The position numbers and the translations under genes were made by a program. A DNA stretch of 64,000 nt, taken from DASUVM01 sp036378955. Its GTDB lineage: Bacteria > Patescibacteriota > Saccharimonadia > Saccharimonadales > Saccharimonadaceae. Of the stretch, positions 1 through 9,253 are shown piece after piece. The DNA is taken from contig DASUVM010000004.1 of NCBI GenBank assembly GCA_036378955.1, positions 174,392-238,391 on the forward strand. The letters run 5' to 3'. The notes below the pieces were generated by a model. The model had not been told where the DNA came from and searched no databases. It saw only the letters and a list, made by a program, of their open reading frames with translations. Numbering within the stretch: the stretch's first letter is position 1; every line of letters begins with the position of its first letter.

Positions 1-549
1 ACCTTACGTCACGGCGACCGATTGCAACTCGTTGGCCGTAATGGCGTCGGCAAAACAACACTTGTGAAAGCAATTATAGATGCAGCGTATAATCGACGGT
101 CAGCAACGTACCGAGGCGGCACTATTTTCACCGACCGGCAGCTGCGATTGAGTGTCTATGAGCAAGAAGTGGGCGGCGCTATGCTCGAAATGCCGTTAAA
201 AGATGCGATTGAACATATCTATCTAGAGCAAAAACTACCTATCAATAACGAAAAGGCTATGCAACTCATGGGCGACTATTTATTCGATCCGTATCAAGAT
301 GGTGAATTAAAGGTGAGTATGCTCAGCGGAGGCCAAAAAGCACGGCTACAAATTATTAAAATGCTCTCAAATAACCCTAATTTGCTTATTTTAGATGAGC
401 CAACCAACCACCTTGACCTACCTTCTATTGAAGAGCTCGAGACTGCCCTCACCCAATACCATGGCGCGCTGCTTTATGTGAGCCACGACAGTTATTTTAC
501 AAAAAACATTGGTGGCGAAAGGGTCACTCTAGAACCAAGCCTCACCTAA
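1..549 (+). CDS. ABC-F family ATPase, C-terminal part (5' truncated by window)
   Basis: The reading frame is open from base 1, so the gene begins outside the window; what is visible is the last ABC domain. It has a Walker A motif GRNGVGKT near nt 34-57, the signature LSGGQ near nt 322-336, a Walker B/D-loop LILDEPTNHLD near nt 385-417 and the switch histidine in YVSHDSYF. DEPTNHLD is diagnostic of the soluble ABC-F class, which acts on ribosomes (translation factors or antibiotic protection) rather than as transporters. The chain stops shortly after the H-switch, so there is no long C-terminal extension. It converges with msrA, the two stops lying 5 bp apart. Which ABC-F subfamily it belongs to cannot be told from the fragment. 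Confidence 0.9.
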   Translation, partial: TLRHGDRLQLVGRNGVGKTTLVKAIIDAAYNRRSATYRGGTIFTDRQLRLSVYEQEVGGAMLEMPLKDAIEHIYLEQKLPINNEKAMQLMGDYLFDPYQDGELKVSMLSGGQKARLQIIKMLSNNPNLLILDEPTNHLDLPSIEELETALTQYHGALLYVSHDSYFTKNIGGERVTLEPSLT

Positions 550-554
550 AACTT

Positions 555-1046
555 CTAGCTGTTTTCGATCGGTGCGTAAGCAATGTGGCACATGCCCTGG
601 CCGGTACGCTCGGCGTATTTCTGATGGTAAGCTTCGGCCGACCACCAGTCGCCAGCTTCGGCAAGTTCGGTAACGATTTTGCCATTAAAATTAGTGGTAT
701 TCAGCTCGTCAATAACTACTTTAGCAATCTGTTTTTGCTGCCGAGAATTATAGAAAATAGCACTTCGATAGTTATCACCCACATCAGACCCCTGCCGATT
801 ACGTTGGGTGGGGTTATGCATGCGGAAAAATTGGCGCACCAGCGTTTCGTAACTTACCTGCTTCGAGTCAAATTCGATTTTTACCGTTTCGGCATGGCCT
901 GTGGTGTGCGTACAAACTTGTTCATAGGTTGGATGGCTCACGTGCCCGCCCATATAGCCAGCCTCAGTGCTCACCACCCCTGGCATTTGATCAAAGTAAT
1001 GTTGCACACCCCAGAAACACCCGCCGGCGAAGTATGCCGTCTCCAT
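555..1046 (-). CDS. msrA: Peptide methionine sulfoxide reductase A
   Basis: This 163-residue protein reduces methionine-S-sulfoxide in proteins, using thioredoxin-type electrons. The catalytic motif GCFWG is at residues 9-13 (nucleophile Cys10). Other MsrA hallmarks are GYMGG, the GHAETVKIEFD segment and HNPTQRNRQGSDVG; further cysteines are in EQVC and near the C terminus (GMCHIAYAP), either of which could resolve the sulfenate. Length is normal for a stand-alone MsrA without a fused MsrB. The start has a GGGGG-type ribosome site (AAAAGGGGGACT before ATG). It begins 10 nt after the stop of the FtsX-like permease, so it is probably the last gene of the P-ATPase/ABC transcript, which suggests an oxidative or envelope stress role. 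Confidence 0.96.
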   Translation of the reverse strand: METAYFAGGCFWGVQHYFDQMPGVVSTEAGYMGGHVSHPTYEQVCTHTTGHAETVKIEFDSKQVSYETLVRQFFRMHNPTQRNRQGSDVGDNYRSAIFYNSRQQKQIAKVVIDELNTTNFNGKIVTELAEAGDWWSAEAYHQKYAERTGQGMCHIAYAPIENS

Positions 1047-1056
1047 AGTCCCCCTT

Positions 1057-2424
1057 TTATTCAGTTCTTAAAGCTTCGATTGGGTCGAGTTTAGCAGCCT
1101 TACGAGCTGGTAAAAGTCCGGCAATCATTGCAACCAGCATTAAGCCAACAATAAGGACGATGACTGGCATAATCTGAAAGACAAGCAAATAATTACCCTC
1201 GCCAAGTGCCAATGCGTTGGTAATCCAGGGGTTGGCGACCATACCAACCGCATACGCCAGAGCAGCACCAATGACACCACCGAGCAAACCAATCCAGGCA
1301 GCTTCAAACCGGAACAAACTACCAACATCAAAGCGCCGCATGCCTAGCGCCTTCATGAGGCCGATTTGCTGCGTTCGCTCTAAGACACTAATGTACTGGG
1401 TATTAATAATGCCGAATACCGAAGCAATCAGCGCAATAACACCAAAACCAACCACAATTGATTGTAGAATATTCACAATTTGAAACAGTAGTTTTTGCAC
1501 GTCTTCAGCGCTTTGTACATTGTAGCCTTGTTGGCGTAGCTGCTCTTTGGTTAATTGCACTTTTGCCGGATCATTCTCACCACCTTTCACTCGTGCATTC
1601 GCAATCATATATTTATGATAATTTTCAGTGCCAGCGGTGGTATATTCGGCCATTTCGCGGGCATCATTTTGTGAAACCTGCAGAGTTGGAGTAGCCGCTA
1701 GAGCGGTAGCTGGTTTTCTAGTAATACCAATGATTTTGAATGTGATTTGCCAGGTTTCAACCTGCGGCAAGCTGCCGACCGCCCGCAGACCTTGTGTTTG
1801 AATGAGTTCTTGAATCTTTTCGGCACTTAGCGTAGCCCTGCGCTGTAACTGCACCGTCATATTCTGATTGAGTGCCGCACTGGCATTTGAAAAACCAAGC
1901 GCCGTCAGAAAACTGTCGGGCAAGAGTACTGCGCCCTCCGCAATGTCGCCAGTTGCCGGTAGGCTACCGGCTTCCATTTCTGGCCTCAAACCAGGGCTGT
2001 AGGCTTGAATTTCGGCACTATATTTTTTCTGACCTTCGCGGGTAAGAAACTGCGGATTAATAGTATACTGTGGCCGTACTGATTCAATATTTTGATTACT
2101 CGCAAGTTTTGCAATGTCGTCATCAGTCAATAATTTAATACTTATACCCTCTTGCTGTCGCGCATTTTCGTCATATTCTTGCGGCTCTGAAAAACTGCTC
2201 GTGTCAGCGCCGAAGAGCTTGCCATCCTTGGCAATAATCAGCCCGGCTTTGTCGGTATTGCTGGCGATTAACTTATCGGCGTATTGCCGGGCACCCTCAC
2301 CGACGGCAAGTGAAAGTGTAAGAGTGAAAGCACCAACGGCAATAGCAAGCGCAGTAAGAAAGGTTCGCGCCTTTGCTTGCGTCAAGCTACGAGCGGCACG
2401 GCGAGTAATATCGAGCATTTTCAT
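1057..2424 (-). CDS. MacB/FtsX-type ABC transporter permease
   Basis: The 455-residue membrane protein has the MacB/LolC layout. One N-terminal transmembrane segment (about residues 18-40) is followed by a large extracytoplasmic domain (about 45-310) and three C-terminal membrane segments (about 318-345, 372-398, 408-435). The conserved cytoplasmic tail PARKAAKLDPIEALR is typical of FtsX-domain permeases. Such proteins work mechanically with a LolD-like ATPase to move lipoproteins, peptides or lipids rather than as classical channels. Its ATG overlaps the stop of the ATPase gene by 4 bp, which indicates translational coupling. The substrate is unknown. Confidence 0.9.
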   Translation of the reverse strand: MKMLDITRRAARSLTQAKARTFLTALAIAVGAFTLTLSLAVGEGARQYADKLIASNTDKAGLIIAKDGKLFGADTSSFSEPQEYDENARQQEGISIKLLTDDDIAKLASNQNIESVRPQYTINPQFLTREGQKKYSAEIQAYSPGLRPEMEAGSLPATGDIAEGAVLLPDSFLTALGFSNASAALNQNMTVQLQRRATLSAEKIQELIQTQGLRAVGSLPQVETWQITFKIIGITRKPATALAATPTLQVSQNDAREMAEYTTAGTENYHKYMIANARVKGGENDPAKVQLTKEQLRQQGYNVQSAEDVQKLLFQIVNILQSIVVGFGVIALIASVFGIINTQYISVLERTQQIGLMKALGMRRFDVGSLFRFEAAWIGLLGGVIGAALAYAVGMVANPWITNALALGEGNYLLVFQIMPVIVLIVGLMLVAMIAGLLPARKAAKLDPIEALRTE

Positions 2425-3119
2425 GACTTCTTCTCCTTCGTGGCTGCACTTTCAACACGTTCTACTCGGCCATCTTTAATATAAATACGCATACTGCATT
2501 TGGCGGCTAAATCTTCGTCGTGCGTGACAATAATTAAGGTTGTGCCAGCTTTTTTGTTGTAACTAAAAAGCAAATCTTCAATCAATGCACCCGTAGTGGA
2601 ATCGAGATTACCGGTTGGTTCATCGGCAAAAATAACAGCAGGGCTATTAACAATTGCCCGCGCAATTGCCAGGCGCTGCTTTTGACCACCAGAGAGATTC
2701 TTAGCTTTTTGTTTTATTTTATCGGCCAATTCAACACTCGCCAGTGCCGTTTCAACCATAGGCTTACGTTTTGAACGCGCTACTTCGGCTATTTCAAGTG
2801 GCAAGCTAACGTTATCAAAACAGCTTTCATTACCTTGCACAAAAAATGCTTGAAAAATGAATCCAATTGTTTGCGAACGAAAGTTATCCACCGCATGTTG
2901 CTTCAATTTTAAAATATCTTGGCCGTTGATAGTCACCTGGCCTTGCTCAGGCCGATCGAGCCCACTCATCGCATGCATTAGTGTTGACTTACCCGAACCA
3001 GACTTCCCAATAATTGCTACGCTTGCGCCATTAGGAATTGAAAAGCTAACATTTTCTAAAGCCTGAAAGGTATTTTGTTTTTTGCCATAGGTTTTAGTGA
3101 TATTTTTTACTTCTATCAT
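2421..3119 (-). CDS. LolD/MacB-type ABC transporter ATPase
   Basis: ATP-binding partner of the permease encoded next. Motifs in order: Walker A GKSGSGKST, signature LSGGQKQRLAIARA, Walker B VIFADEPTGNLDS and the switch THDEDLA. The sequence GNLDS after the Walker B is typical of the LolD/FtsE/MacB branch. I place the start at the internal ATG at 3119 because it gives the usual N terminus MIEVKN and is preceded by AGCAAGGAGCAGC, a good Shine-Dalgarno site; the longer frame to 3164 would add 15 residues. The coding region overlaps the 3' end of the P-type ATPase gene by 26 bp. Confidence 0.93.
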   Translation of the reverse strand: MIEVKNITKTYGKKQNTFQALENVSFSIPNGASVAIIGKSGSGKSTLMHAMSGLDRPEQGQVTINGQDILKLKQHAVDNFRSQTIGFIFQAFFVQGNESCFDNVSLPLEIAEVARSKRKPMVETALASVELADKIKQKAKNLSGGQKQRLAIARAIVNSPAVIFADEPTGNLDSTTGALIEDLLFSYNKKAGTTLIIVTHDEDLAAKCSMRIYIKDGRVERVESAATKEKKS

Positions 3120-5652
3120 GCTGCTCCTTGCTATTTCTGCCCGGTCTCGCCCAACGGCGGCCATACCACTTGTGCGCCTCGCCTATGCAAATCACCACTA
3201 CTGTGCCAATGATAGCAGCCGAGCCAACATCGGCCAAGCTCACAGGCATAGTATGCAGCATTGACCCCACTGGGCCGAAAACAGCTAATGCCTGAAGTAT
3301 CATTGCACCTATCAAACCAATATAGAATTTGCCGTTATGCTGTGTTAAACGTTTAAAAAGCGACTGCCATTCGCTGCGGGCATTAAAAGCATTTGCCCAT
3401 TGCATTACCACTAATGTGCTAAATGTAATTGTTTGGGCATATGCCAACCCATGATGTTCTAAGAAATACCAAAAGACCATGAGAGAAACACTTGCCATAC
3501 CAACCCCAACAAGTGCTAGCCGCCAAATAAGATGCTTGTCAAGAATTGGTTGTGTTTTTTTGCGTGGTGGTCGCTTCATAACATCTTCTTCAGCGGGCTC
3601 AAGGCCAAGTGGAATGACTAAAAATGTGTCGGTAACAAGGTTGATCCATAATATCTGCACCGCTACAACTGGTAGTGGCAGGCCAATAATGAGCGCACCT
3701 GCCATGGTGAGCACTTCGCCCAAACTTGTTGCAAGCAAATAAAACAACATGCGCCGAATGTTATCAAAAATAACCCGCCCACCGCGAATTGCTTCGACAA
3801 TAGTGCGAAAACTGTCGTTTAAAAGCACGATATCGGCCGATTCTTTGGCAATTTGCGAGCCACTTCCCATCGCAATGCCGATATGTGCATTGGCCAGCGC
3901 CGGCACATCATTCACGCCGTCGCCAGTCATGGCTACGATATGCTGTTTTTGAAGCACATTTAAAATTCGAAACTTATGTTCTGGCAAAACTCTTGCAAAA
4001 ACACGTGTTTGGGCCACTAATTCTTCTAGCTTTTTGTCGCCCACTGCTTGAAGTGCCCGGCAGTCAAGCACTTGGTCACGATTCTCTACAAACCCAAGCT
4101 GCTTACCAATTGCAAACGCCGTTTCAACGTGATCACCTGTAATCATACAAACGCTCACTCCCGCAGCTTCGGCAGCGACGATTGATGAAGCGGCATCGGG
4201 GCGTAAAATGTCGGCCACCGCCACCAAACCAATAAATTTCAGGTCTTTACCGGGAATATCTGCTATCTGGCGAATCGGCTTTAACAACGGCGCTACCCGC
4301 GCCACGGCCAACACGCGAAGCCCTTCTGCCGTTAGCTCATGCAGCTTTGCTTCAATAGCACCATGCTCGGTAGTGGTAAGCTTTGACCGCCGTATTATAT
4401 GCTCTGGTGCGCCTTTTAGCAGCACCTCGTATACTTCACCCTCTTGCCAGACATTACCGCTCATGGCCAGCTTTTGATCGAACGGTAATTTTGCACTCAA
4501 GGTGCGGCCTGCCGGATGAGTGATGGCTTCTTTATGAGCGTACTCTAGCAGCGCAGTATCAAGCGGGTCGCCGACTCCATTGTTCGCCCGATTGGCTGCC
4601 AAGAATAACTGTTGTGTGATGTGGCGAGTTTTTCTGGGCTGCCACACTGCTTGAACAGTCAGTCTATTCTTGGTGAGTGTGCCCGTCTTGTCGGTTGCAA
4701 TTGCTGTCACGATACCGATGTTCTCAATCGCCGCCATTGAATGAACCAGTGCACGCCGCTTGGCCAGCCGATGCATCCCTACTATCAAAATGACCGAGAT
4801 CGCCACCGGCAAACCTTCGGGCACTGCTGAAACTGCTAACGAAATAGCAAACTTGAGAGCGTCGGCCAGGGCAATGTCACGGTAAAGCGCCAAGGCGAGC
4901 ACCATGATACTTACACCGCCAATAGCTGCAATGAGCCGCGAAATAAATACGTCAATCTTTTTTTGAGCCGGGCTCTCTTGGTGAGCCGATTCAGCTAGCT
5001 CGGCAATATGACCAAATTCGGTATCATTGCCAGTGGCCACTACTACTGCCGTTGCCTCGCCCGAGACCACAAATGTTCCCTGAAATAACATGTTTGATTG
5101 CTCAAAAACTTCTTTCTTGCCCTTTAAGCTGCCTGTATGTTTTACGACCGGTGCCGACTCACCAGTAAGTATCGCTTCGTTTGCTCGAAGATTATTTGAA
5201 TATACCAGCCTAGCATCGGCCGCTACTTTTTGCCCTTCGCTCAATAACACAATATCGCCAGGTACAAGCTGTTCAGCCTCTAATGATCGCAACGCTTTGT
5301 CACGCAAAACCTGCACCTCTAAAGCATCATGACGCCTTAGAGCGCGCAATACTCTTGAAGCCGAAAGCTGCTGCACATAAAAAATAACAGCATTCACTAC
5401 CACAATAACAAGCACAATCGAAGCGTCGAGGAATTCAGCTTTTATAGCACTAAGCACCGCAGCACCAAGCAAAACAGCCACAAATATGCTTTTGAATGGT
5501 TCCGTTGCCTTCTGCCACCACGGCTCACCACGAAGTTTTAAGGTATTCAAACCATAACGGCCCAAGCGCGTCTCAGCCTCAAACTGTGCTAAACCGTCAC
5601 GCGCTGTTTTCAGTGCCAATAAGGTTGCTTCTGGGGTTTTCTGGTACCACAT
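3094..5652 (-). CDS. P2-type cation-transporting ATPase
   Basis: The 852-residue P-type ATPase has the actuator motif TGES at 163-166, PEGLP at 278-282 in transmembrane segment 4, the phosphorylation motif DKTGT at 321-325 and the hinge TGDGVNDVPAL. PEGLP and the N-terminal cation-ATPase domain place it in the P2 group (calcium- or Na/K-like pumps), but the ion cannot be assigned by eye. About ten hydrophobic segments are present. It is first gene of a unit continuing into the ABC transporter and msrA. A promoter (TTGCTT-16 bp-TATACT, 5661-5688) ends 8 nt before the ATG, and there is no Shine-Dalgarno, so translation may be leaderless. Confidence 0.93.
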   Translation of the reverse strand: MWYQKTPEATLLALKTARDGLAQFEAETRLGRYGLNTLKLRGEPWWQKATEPFKSIFVAVLLGAAVLSAIKAEFLDASIVLVIVVVNAVIFYVQQLSASRVLRALRRHDALEVQVLRDKALRSLEAEQLVPGDIVLLSEGQKVAADARLVYSNNLRANEAILTGESAPVVKHTGSLKGKKEVFEQSNMLFQGTFVVSGEATAVVVATGNDTEFGHIAELAESAHQESPAQKKIDVFISRLIAAIGGVSIMVLALALYRDIALADALKFAISLAVSAVPEGLPVAISVILIVGMHRLAKRRALVHSMAAIENIGIVTAIATDKTGTLTKNRLTVQAVWQPRKTRHITQQLFLAANRANNGVGDPLDTALLEYAHKEAITHPAGRTLSAKLPFDQKLAMSGNVWQEGEVYEVLLKGAPEHIIRRSKLTTTEHGAIEAKLHELTAEGLRVLAVARVAPLLKPIRQIADIPGKDLKFIGLVAVADILRPDAASSIVAAEAAGVSVCMITGDHVETAFAIGKQLGFVENRDQVLDCRALQAVGDKKLEELVAQTRVFARVLPEHKFRILNVLQKQHIVAMTGDGVNDVPALANAHIGIAMGSGSQIAKESADIVLLNDSFRTIVEAIRGGRVIFDNIRRMLFYLLATSLGEVLTMAGALIIGLPLPVVAVQILWINLVTDTFLVIPLGLEPAEEDVMKRPPRKKTQPILDKHLIWRLALVGVGMASVSLMVFWYFLEHHGLAYAQTITFSTLVVMQWANAFNARSEWQSLFKRLTQHNGKFYIGLIGAMILQALAVFGPVGSMLHTMPVSLADVGSAAIIGTVVVICIGEAHKWYGRRWARPGRNSKEQHDRSKKYH

Positions 5653-5660
5653 TACTCACT

Positions 5661-5688
5661 AGTATAGCTAAGCGTAAGCACCAAGCAA
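5661..5688 (-). promoter_or_regulatory. Promoter of the P-type ATPase operon
   Basis: On the minus strand TTGCTT is separated by 16 bp from TATACT (5661-5666). The -10 box lies 8 nt from the start codon, predicting a transcript with almost no leader. Confidence 0.65.
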
Positions 5689-5722
5689 AAAGAAGCCACG
5701 GTAATTCGCAGCTTCTTTTTTA
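5687..5722 (-). terminator. Hairpin terminator after the DUF427 gene
   Basis: The arms AAAGAAGC and GCTTCTTT flank a 14-nt loop, with A/T runs on both sides, so it could work in both directions. It sits between the DUF427 stop and the P-ATPase start and overlaps the -35 region of that promoter. Confidence 0.65.
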
Positions 5723-5736
5723 GGCGAGAGTATCTA

Positions 5737-6039
5737 CTACTCTTCAACCGAGACGCCTCGCCAAAAAGCGACATAATGTGAAAAATCTTTTTTGACAGTT
5801 TCAATTGCACTTTTTAGAGGTTCAGGGTATGTCCAGGCTGCATCTTTTTCCCAATCGTCACCTTCGCCGACGTCAAAATATTGGCACTTGCCCTTCCAGG
5901 GGCAAGTATAAGGGGTGTCGCTCTTTCGTAGAAACTCATGCTTAACGCTATCAGGGGGGAAGTACCAATTGCCTTCAATGTAAATAAGACTTTCGCGAGG
6001 TGCTTCGGCTATCACTTTACCGTTCCAAACTGCGCGCAT
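5737..6039 (-). CDS. DUF427 domain protein
   Basis: The small soluble protein of 100 residues consists of a single DUF427 domain: AVWNGKVIAEAP at the start, a central TPYTCPWKGKCQYFDV segment and a tryptophan-rich C terminus (FWRGVSVEE). The family is widespread and its biochemical role is not established. The gene lies between a bactofilin-like membrane protein and the P-ATPase operon, and is followed by its own terminator. The ribosome site (GAAGGAGTAGCC before ATG) is good. Confidence 0.85.
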   Translation of the reverse strand: MRAVWNGKVIAEAPRESLIYIEGNWYFPPDSVKHEFLRKSDTPYTCPWKGKCQYFDVGEGDDWEKDAAWTYPEPLKSAIETVKKDFSHYVAFWRGVSVEE

Positions 6040-6062
6040 AGGCTACTCCTTCTTTAGATTGA

Positions 6063-7220
6063 CTACTTCTTTTTTAAATGAGTAACACCAGTCTCATACA
6101 CTGGCTTTGGCGTACGACGCAACAACTCACGCATCACCATGCCAGTTCCAAAGAGTACTGCAGCAATGTAAGTAATAACATTCACAATCGGAATAAGCGT
6201 CAGTATCGTTACAATAAGAACGCCCACAAACATTATAAGCAGCGGGTGCTGATTCGTTCGGCTTAAGGCTAACCTGCCTAGATAAAATCCGAAGAAAGTA
6301 CAGCTTAGCATCATAATCACCATCCAGGCAAGCAGCAAGACAATGCCAAGCAGCACGCCGACGACAGTAACGAAGCTCCCGATAATAAGCATTGGCATAA
6401 AGAGATTCGTCGCCAGCCCAACCAATGCAGTTACACCCGGCTTCTCAAAAGCATTCCCCGAGATTGCAGTAAACAGACGCGGGAACAGAGCAACTAATGC
6501 CATCGAGAGTATCAATAGCATCAAAAAGAACATGAAGCTGCTGGCAAAAGTATCTGCTGTTTCATTTTGGCCGGTAGGGCTCAGCTTCTCGCGAGATATC
6601 TCGCCAATCACCTGTGCACCATCGGCTTGATGTAATGTGTTATTGCTTTGGTAAATGACATTCCCAGCAATATTCGCAGCCCCGCCGAGCGTAAAATTCT
6701 CGCCCGCAGCCGAAACATTACGACCAACCATACCATTCACTGTAACGTTTTCTCCTGCAGTATCGATATCTCGAACAACTTGGCCGCTTAAGGTTGTCAT
6801 GCTGCCGAAGGCCTGAAGATCTCCGCCGACCATACTGTCCGCTTCAGCCGTAATAGTGTTCCCGGCAAGTGAGGCATTGCGAGCAACTTTGGCCAGCAAC
6901 GTAATGTTCTGGCCAGCGAGGCGCACATCGCCTTCGACCGTTCCTTCAACTCGAACATTCATACCAGCGCAGAGCACATCGCCAGAAACTTTTGCGTTCA
7001 CATTTACGTTCTGTCCAGCGCAAAAAAGATCACCCTTGATCTCGCCATTCACCTCAACATTGTTACCGGCAATGAAAAGCGTATGGTCAATAACCTCACC
7101 CTTTTTTACCGTCACATTGTCGCCACTTCTAACGTTGCCCGCATACACCGTGCCGGCAAACGCAAACAACGGCACCGCCAATATGAGTGCTGCCGCCAAT
7201 ATGAGTTTAAGCTTTCTCAC
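6063..7220 (-). CDS. Bactofilin-like (polymer-forming) repeat protein with C-terminal membrane domain
   Basis: The 385-residue protein begins with a signal-type hydrophobic segment (1-22, ending near FAGTVYA). Residues about 28-205 are short beta-helix repeats (G-[ND]-x-V/I-x-V, for example GNNVEVNGEIKGDLF and GQNVNVNAKVSGDVL), as in polymer-forming cytoskeletal proteins. About four transmembrane helices follow (228-365). If the signal peptide is used, the repeat domain lies outside the cell, unlike cytoplasmic bactofilins. The start is GTG at 7220, preceded by AAGGAGGATCTT, one of the strongest Shine-Dalgarno sites here. A filament or surface-scaffold role is inference. Confidence 0.8.
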   Translation of the reverse strand: MRKLKLILAAALILAVPLFAFAGTVYAGNVRSGDNVTVKKGEVIDHTLFIAGNNVEVNGEIKGDLFCAGQNVNVNAKVSGDVLCAGMNVRVEGTVEGDVRLAGQNITLLAKVARNASLAGNTITAEADSMVGGDLQAFGSMTTLSGQVVRDIDTAGENVTVNGMVGRNVSAAGENFTLGGAANIAGNVIYQSNNTLHQADGAQVIGEISREKLSPTGQNETADTFASSFMFFLMLLILSMALVALFPRLFTAISGNAFEKPGVTALVGLATNLFMPMLIIGSFVTVVGVLLGIVLLLAWMVIMMLSCTFFGFYLGRLALSRTNQHPLLIMFVGVLIVTILTLIPIVNVITYIAAVLFGTGMVMRELLRRTPKPVYETGVTHLKKK

Positions 7221-7280
7221 AAGATCCTCCTTAATACTATACTGTTACTATAGCATAAGCGAAGTGACCATGGCAGAAGC

Positions 7281-9119
7281 TTATTGAGCGTTTTTTTGCC
7301 GTTTGCGTTTATTTGGGTCAAGCTCACGTTTACGCAAGCGAAGATTTTTAGGGGTTACTTCAAGCAACTCATCGTTTTCAATGAAATCGAGGCATTGCTC
7401 AAGGCTAAGAACTGTCGGCGGAGTAAGCTGTACCACACCATCGCTTGAAGTGCTGCGCATATTTGTTAAGTGCTTCGCCTTACAAACATTTATTTCCATA
7501 TCATCGCCCCGCTTATTGAGGCCAACAATTTGACCAGCATATACCCTTACAACTGGTCTCACGAAACAGGTACCCCGTTCTTCGGTTGTTTGCAGTGCAT
7601 ATGGGGTTGTAGTACCGGTTTCAAACGCAATCAATACACCATTGCGGTTTTGCTGCAATTGCGAGCCAAGCGGCTGATACCCGACCATAAGACTATTCAT
7701 TACAATCGTACCCTTGGTTTGCGTAATTAAAATATTGCGAAGCCCAAGCAGTGCGCGAGTCGGGAGCTCATACACCAATTTAGTGACACCTTTCGGGCTC
7801 GCAAACTGCTCTTTTAAAGTGGCTCGCCGTGCACCCAGCTCCATCTGCACCGCACCAACGTATTCTGCTGGCACTTCAATCATCAATTCTTCAATCGGCT
7901 CAAGCGTTTGGCCGTTTTCTTCTTTGGTAACCACTTGAGGCCGGCCCACTTCAAACTCGTAGCCTTCACGACGCATTGCCTCAATGAGCACACTTAAATG
8001 CAACTCGCCACGACCACTAACCAAAAAGCCAATGTTACTTTCTTCAACCCGTAAGCCAACATTCGTCTCAAGCTCGCGATGCAAGCGATCGGCAATCTGG
8101 CGGCTAGTGTTAAACTCACCTTCTAAGCCCTTGAACGGGCTCGTATTGGGGCCAAGATACACCTTGAGTGTTGGTGCCTCAACCTCGATGATCGGCAGCG
8201 CCTCGGGTCGTTCGGCATCGGCGATTGTTTCGCCAATTTTTGCATCGGCAATGCCCGTTAACTGTACGATATCACCGGCAATAGCCTCGCCCACTTCAGA
8301 CTTACTGACACCTTGGCTCATAAAGACACCTTCGACTTTTGCTTTTGAAGTGGTACCGTCTTTTTTACAAAGTACCACCTGAGTACCGGTTTTTACTGTT
8401 CCTCGTGTAATACGGCCGATAGCATATTTACCCTTGAAACTATCTGATGCAAGTGCCGTTACCAGCATTTGAAATGGGCCATTTTGCTCAATCGTTGGCG
8501 CCGGAACATCGTTAATAATTGCATCAAAAATAGCAGAGAGATCGGCTGGTGCTTCAGAATTTTCAGGGGGTGTCTTCCAGGCTTTGCCGGCACGACCAAT
8601 TGCATAATAAACAGGATAGTGCAACTGATCTTCATGTACGGCAAGCTCTAAAAATAAATCAGCCAGCTCATCTTCAACCTCTTTAATACGGCTACCGGGC
8701 TTATCGATCTTATTAATAATTACCACTGGCTTTAGCTCAGCTGCCAAGGCCTTGCCGAGTACGAACTTTGTTTGTGGCATAGGGCCTTCTTGAGCATCGA
8801 CAATCAATAGGCAGCCATCGGCCATATTTAGCGTACGTTCAACCTCGCCACTAAAATCGGCGTGACCTGGAGTGTCAATAATATTAATGCGGTAACCATC
8901 GTGCTGTACTGCAGTTACTTTTGCCGTAATAGTAATGCCGCGTTGACGCTCTTGGTCGCCACTATCCATAATGAGCTCTTGGCTCATTTCGGCCTGGTTG
9001 GCACGAAATGTATGCGATTGCTTCAAAAGGCCATCAACCAAGGTTGTCTTGCCGTGATCAACGTGTGCAATAATTGCGATGTTACGAATTTTCTTCGGGT
9101 CTGTAATGTTTTCAATCAT
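7281..9119 (-). CDS. typA: Ribosome-associated GTPase TypA/BipA
   Basis: Translational GTPase with EF-G-like architecture. The P-loop AHVDHGKTTL is at the N terminus, followed by RGITI (switch I), DTPGHADF (switch II) and NKIDKPGSR. The C-terminal part contains the TypA-specific block SRGELHLSVLIEAMRREGYEFEVGRPQV. It binds 70S ribosomes and assists assembly and stress translation. I prefer the ATG at 9119 (MIENITDPKKIRN), which matches the family's N terminus; an in-frame ATG at 9143 would add eight residues. The chain is about 612 residues, normal for the family. It has its own consensus promoter. Confidence 0.96.
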   Translation of the reverse strand: MIENITDPKKIRNIAIIAHVDHGKTTLVDGLLKQSHTFRANQAEMSQELIMDSGDQERQRGITITAKVTAVQHDGYRINIIDTPGHADFSGEVERTLNMADGCLLIVDAQEGPMPQTKFVLGKALAAELKPVVIINKIDKPGSRIKEVEDELADLFLELAVHEDQLHYPVYYAIGRAGKAWKTPPENSEAPADLSAIFDAIINDVPAPTIEQNGPFQMLVTALASDSFKGKYAIGRITRGTVKTGTQVVLCKKDGTTSKAKVEGVFMSQGVSKSEVGEAIAGDIVQLTGIADAKIGETIADAERPEALPIIEVEAPTLKVYLGPNTSPFKGLEGEFNTSRQIADRLHRELETNVGLRVEESNIGFLVSGRGELHLSVLIEAMRREGYEFEVGRPQVVTKEENGQTLEPIEELMIEVPAEYVGAVQMELGARRATLKEQFASPKGVTKLVYELPTRALLGLRNILITQTKGTIVMNSLMVGYQPLGSQLQQNRNGVLIAFETGTTTPYALQTTEERGTCFVRPVVRVYAGQIVGLNKRGDDMEINVCKAKHLTNMRSTSSDGVVQLTPPTVLSLEQCLDFIENDELLEVTPKNLRLRKRELDPNKRKRQKNAQ

Positions 9120-9163
9120 AAAAATAAAGCCCCCATCGGGCATTAACTTTCTCTATAAACTAT

Positions 9164-9192
9164 ATTATACCCGTTTATAGTGAACTTGACAA
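9164..9192 (-). promoter_or_regulatory. Promoter of typA
   Basis: Minus strand TTGTCA (9187-9192), exact 17-bp spacer, perfect TATAAT (9164-9169). It is among the closest matches to the sigma-70 consensus in the window. Confidence 0.8.
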
Positions 9193-9253
9193 TACATAAA
9201 AGTTATGTAAATATTTAATTATTGGAATCGTTGCTTGTGACAATATACGACCG

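Noticed and set aside
585..1094. 169-codon plus-strand ORF opposite msrA
   Set aside because: It is the mirror of msrA and the permease end; low-complexity and no family likeness, while msrA has all motifs.
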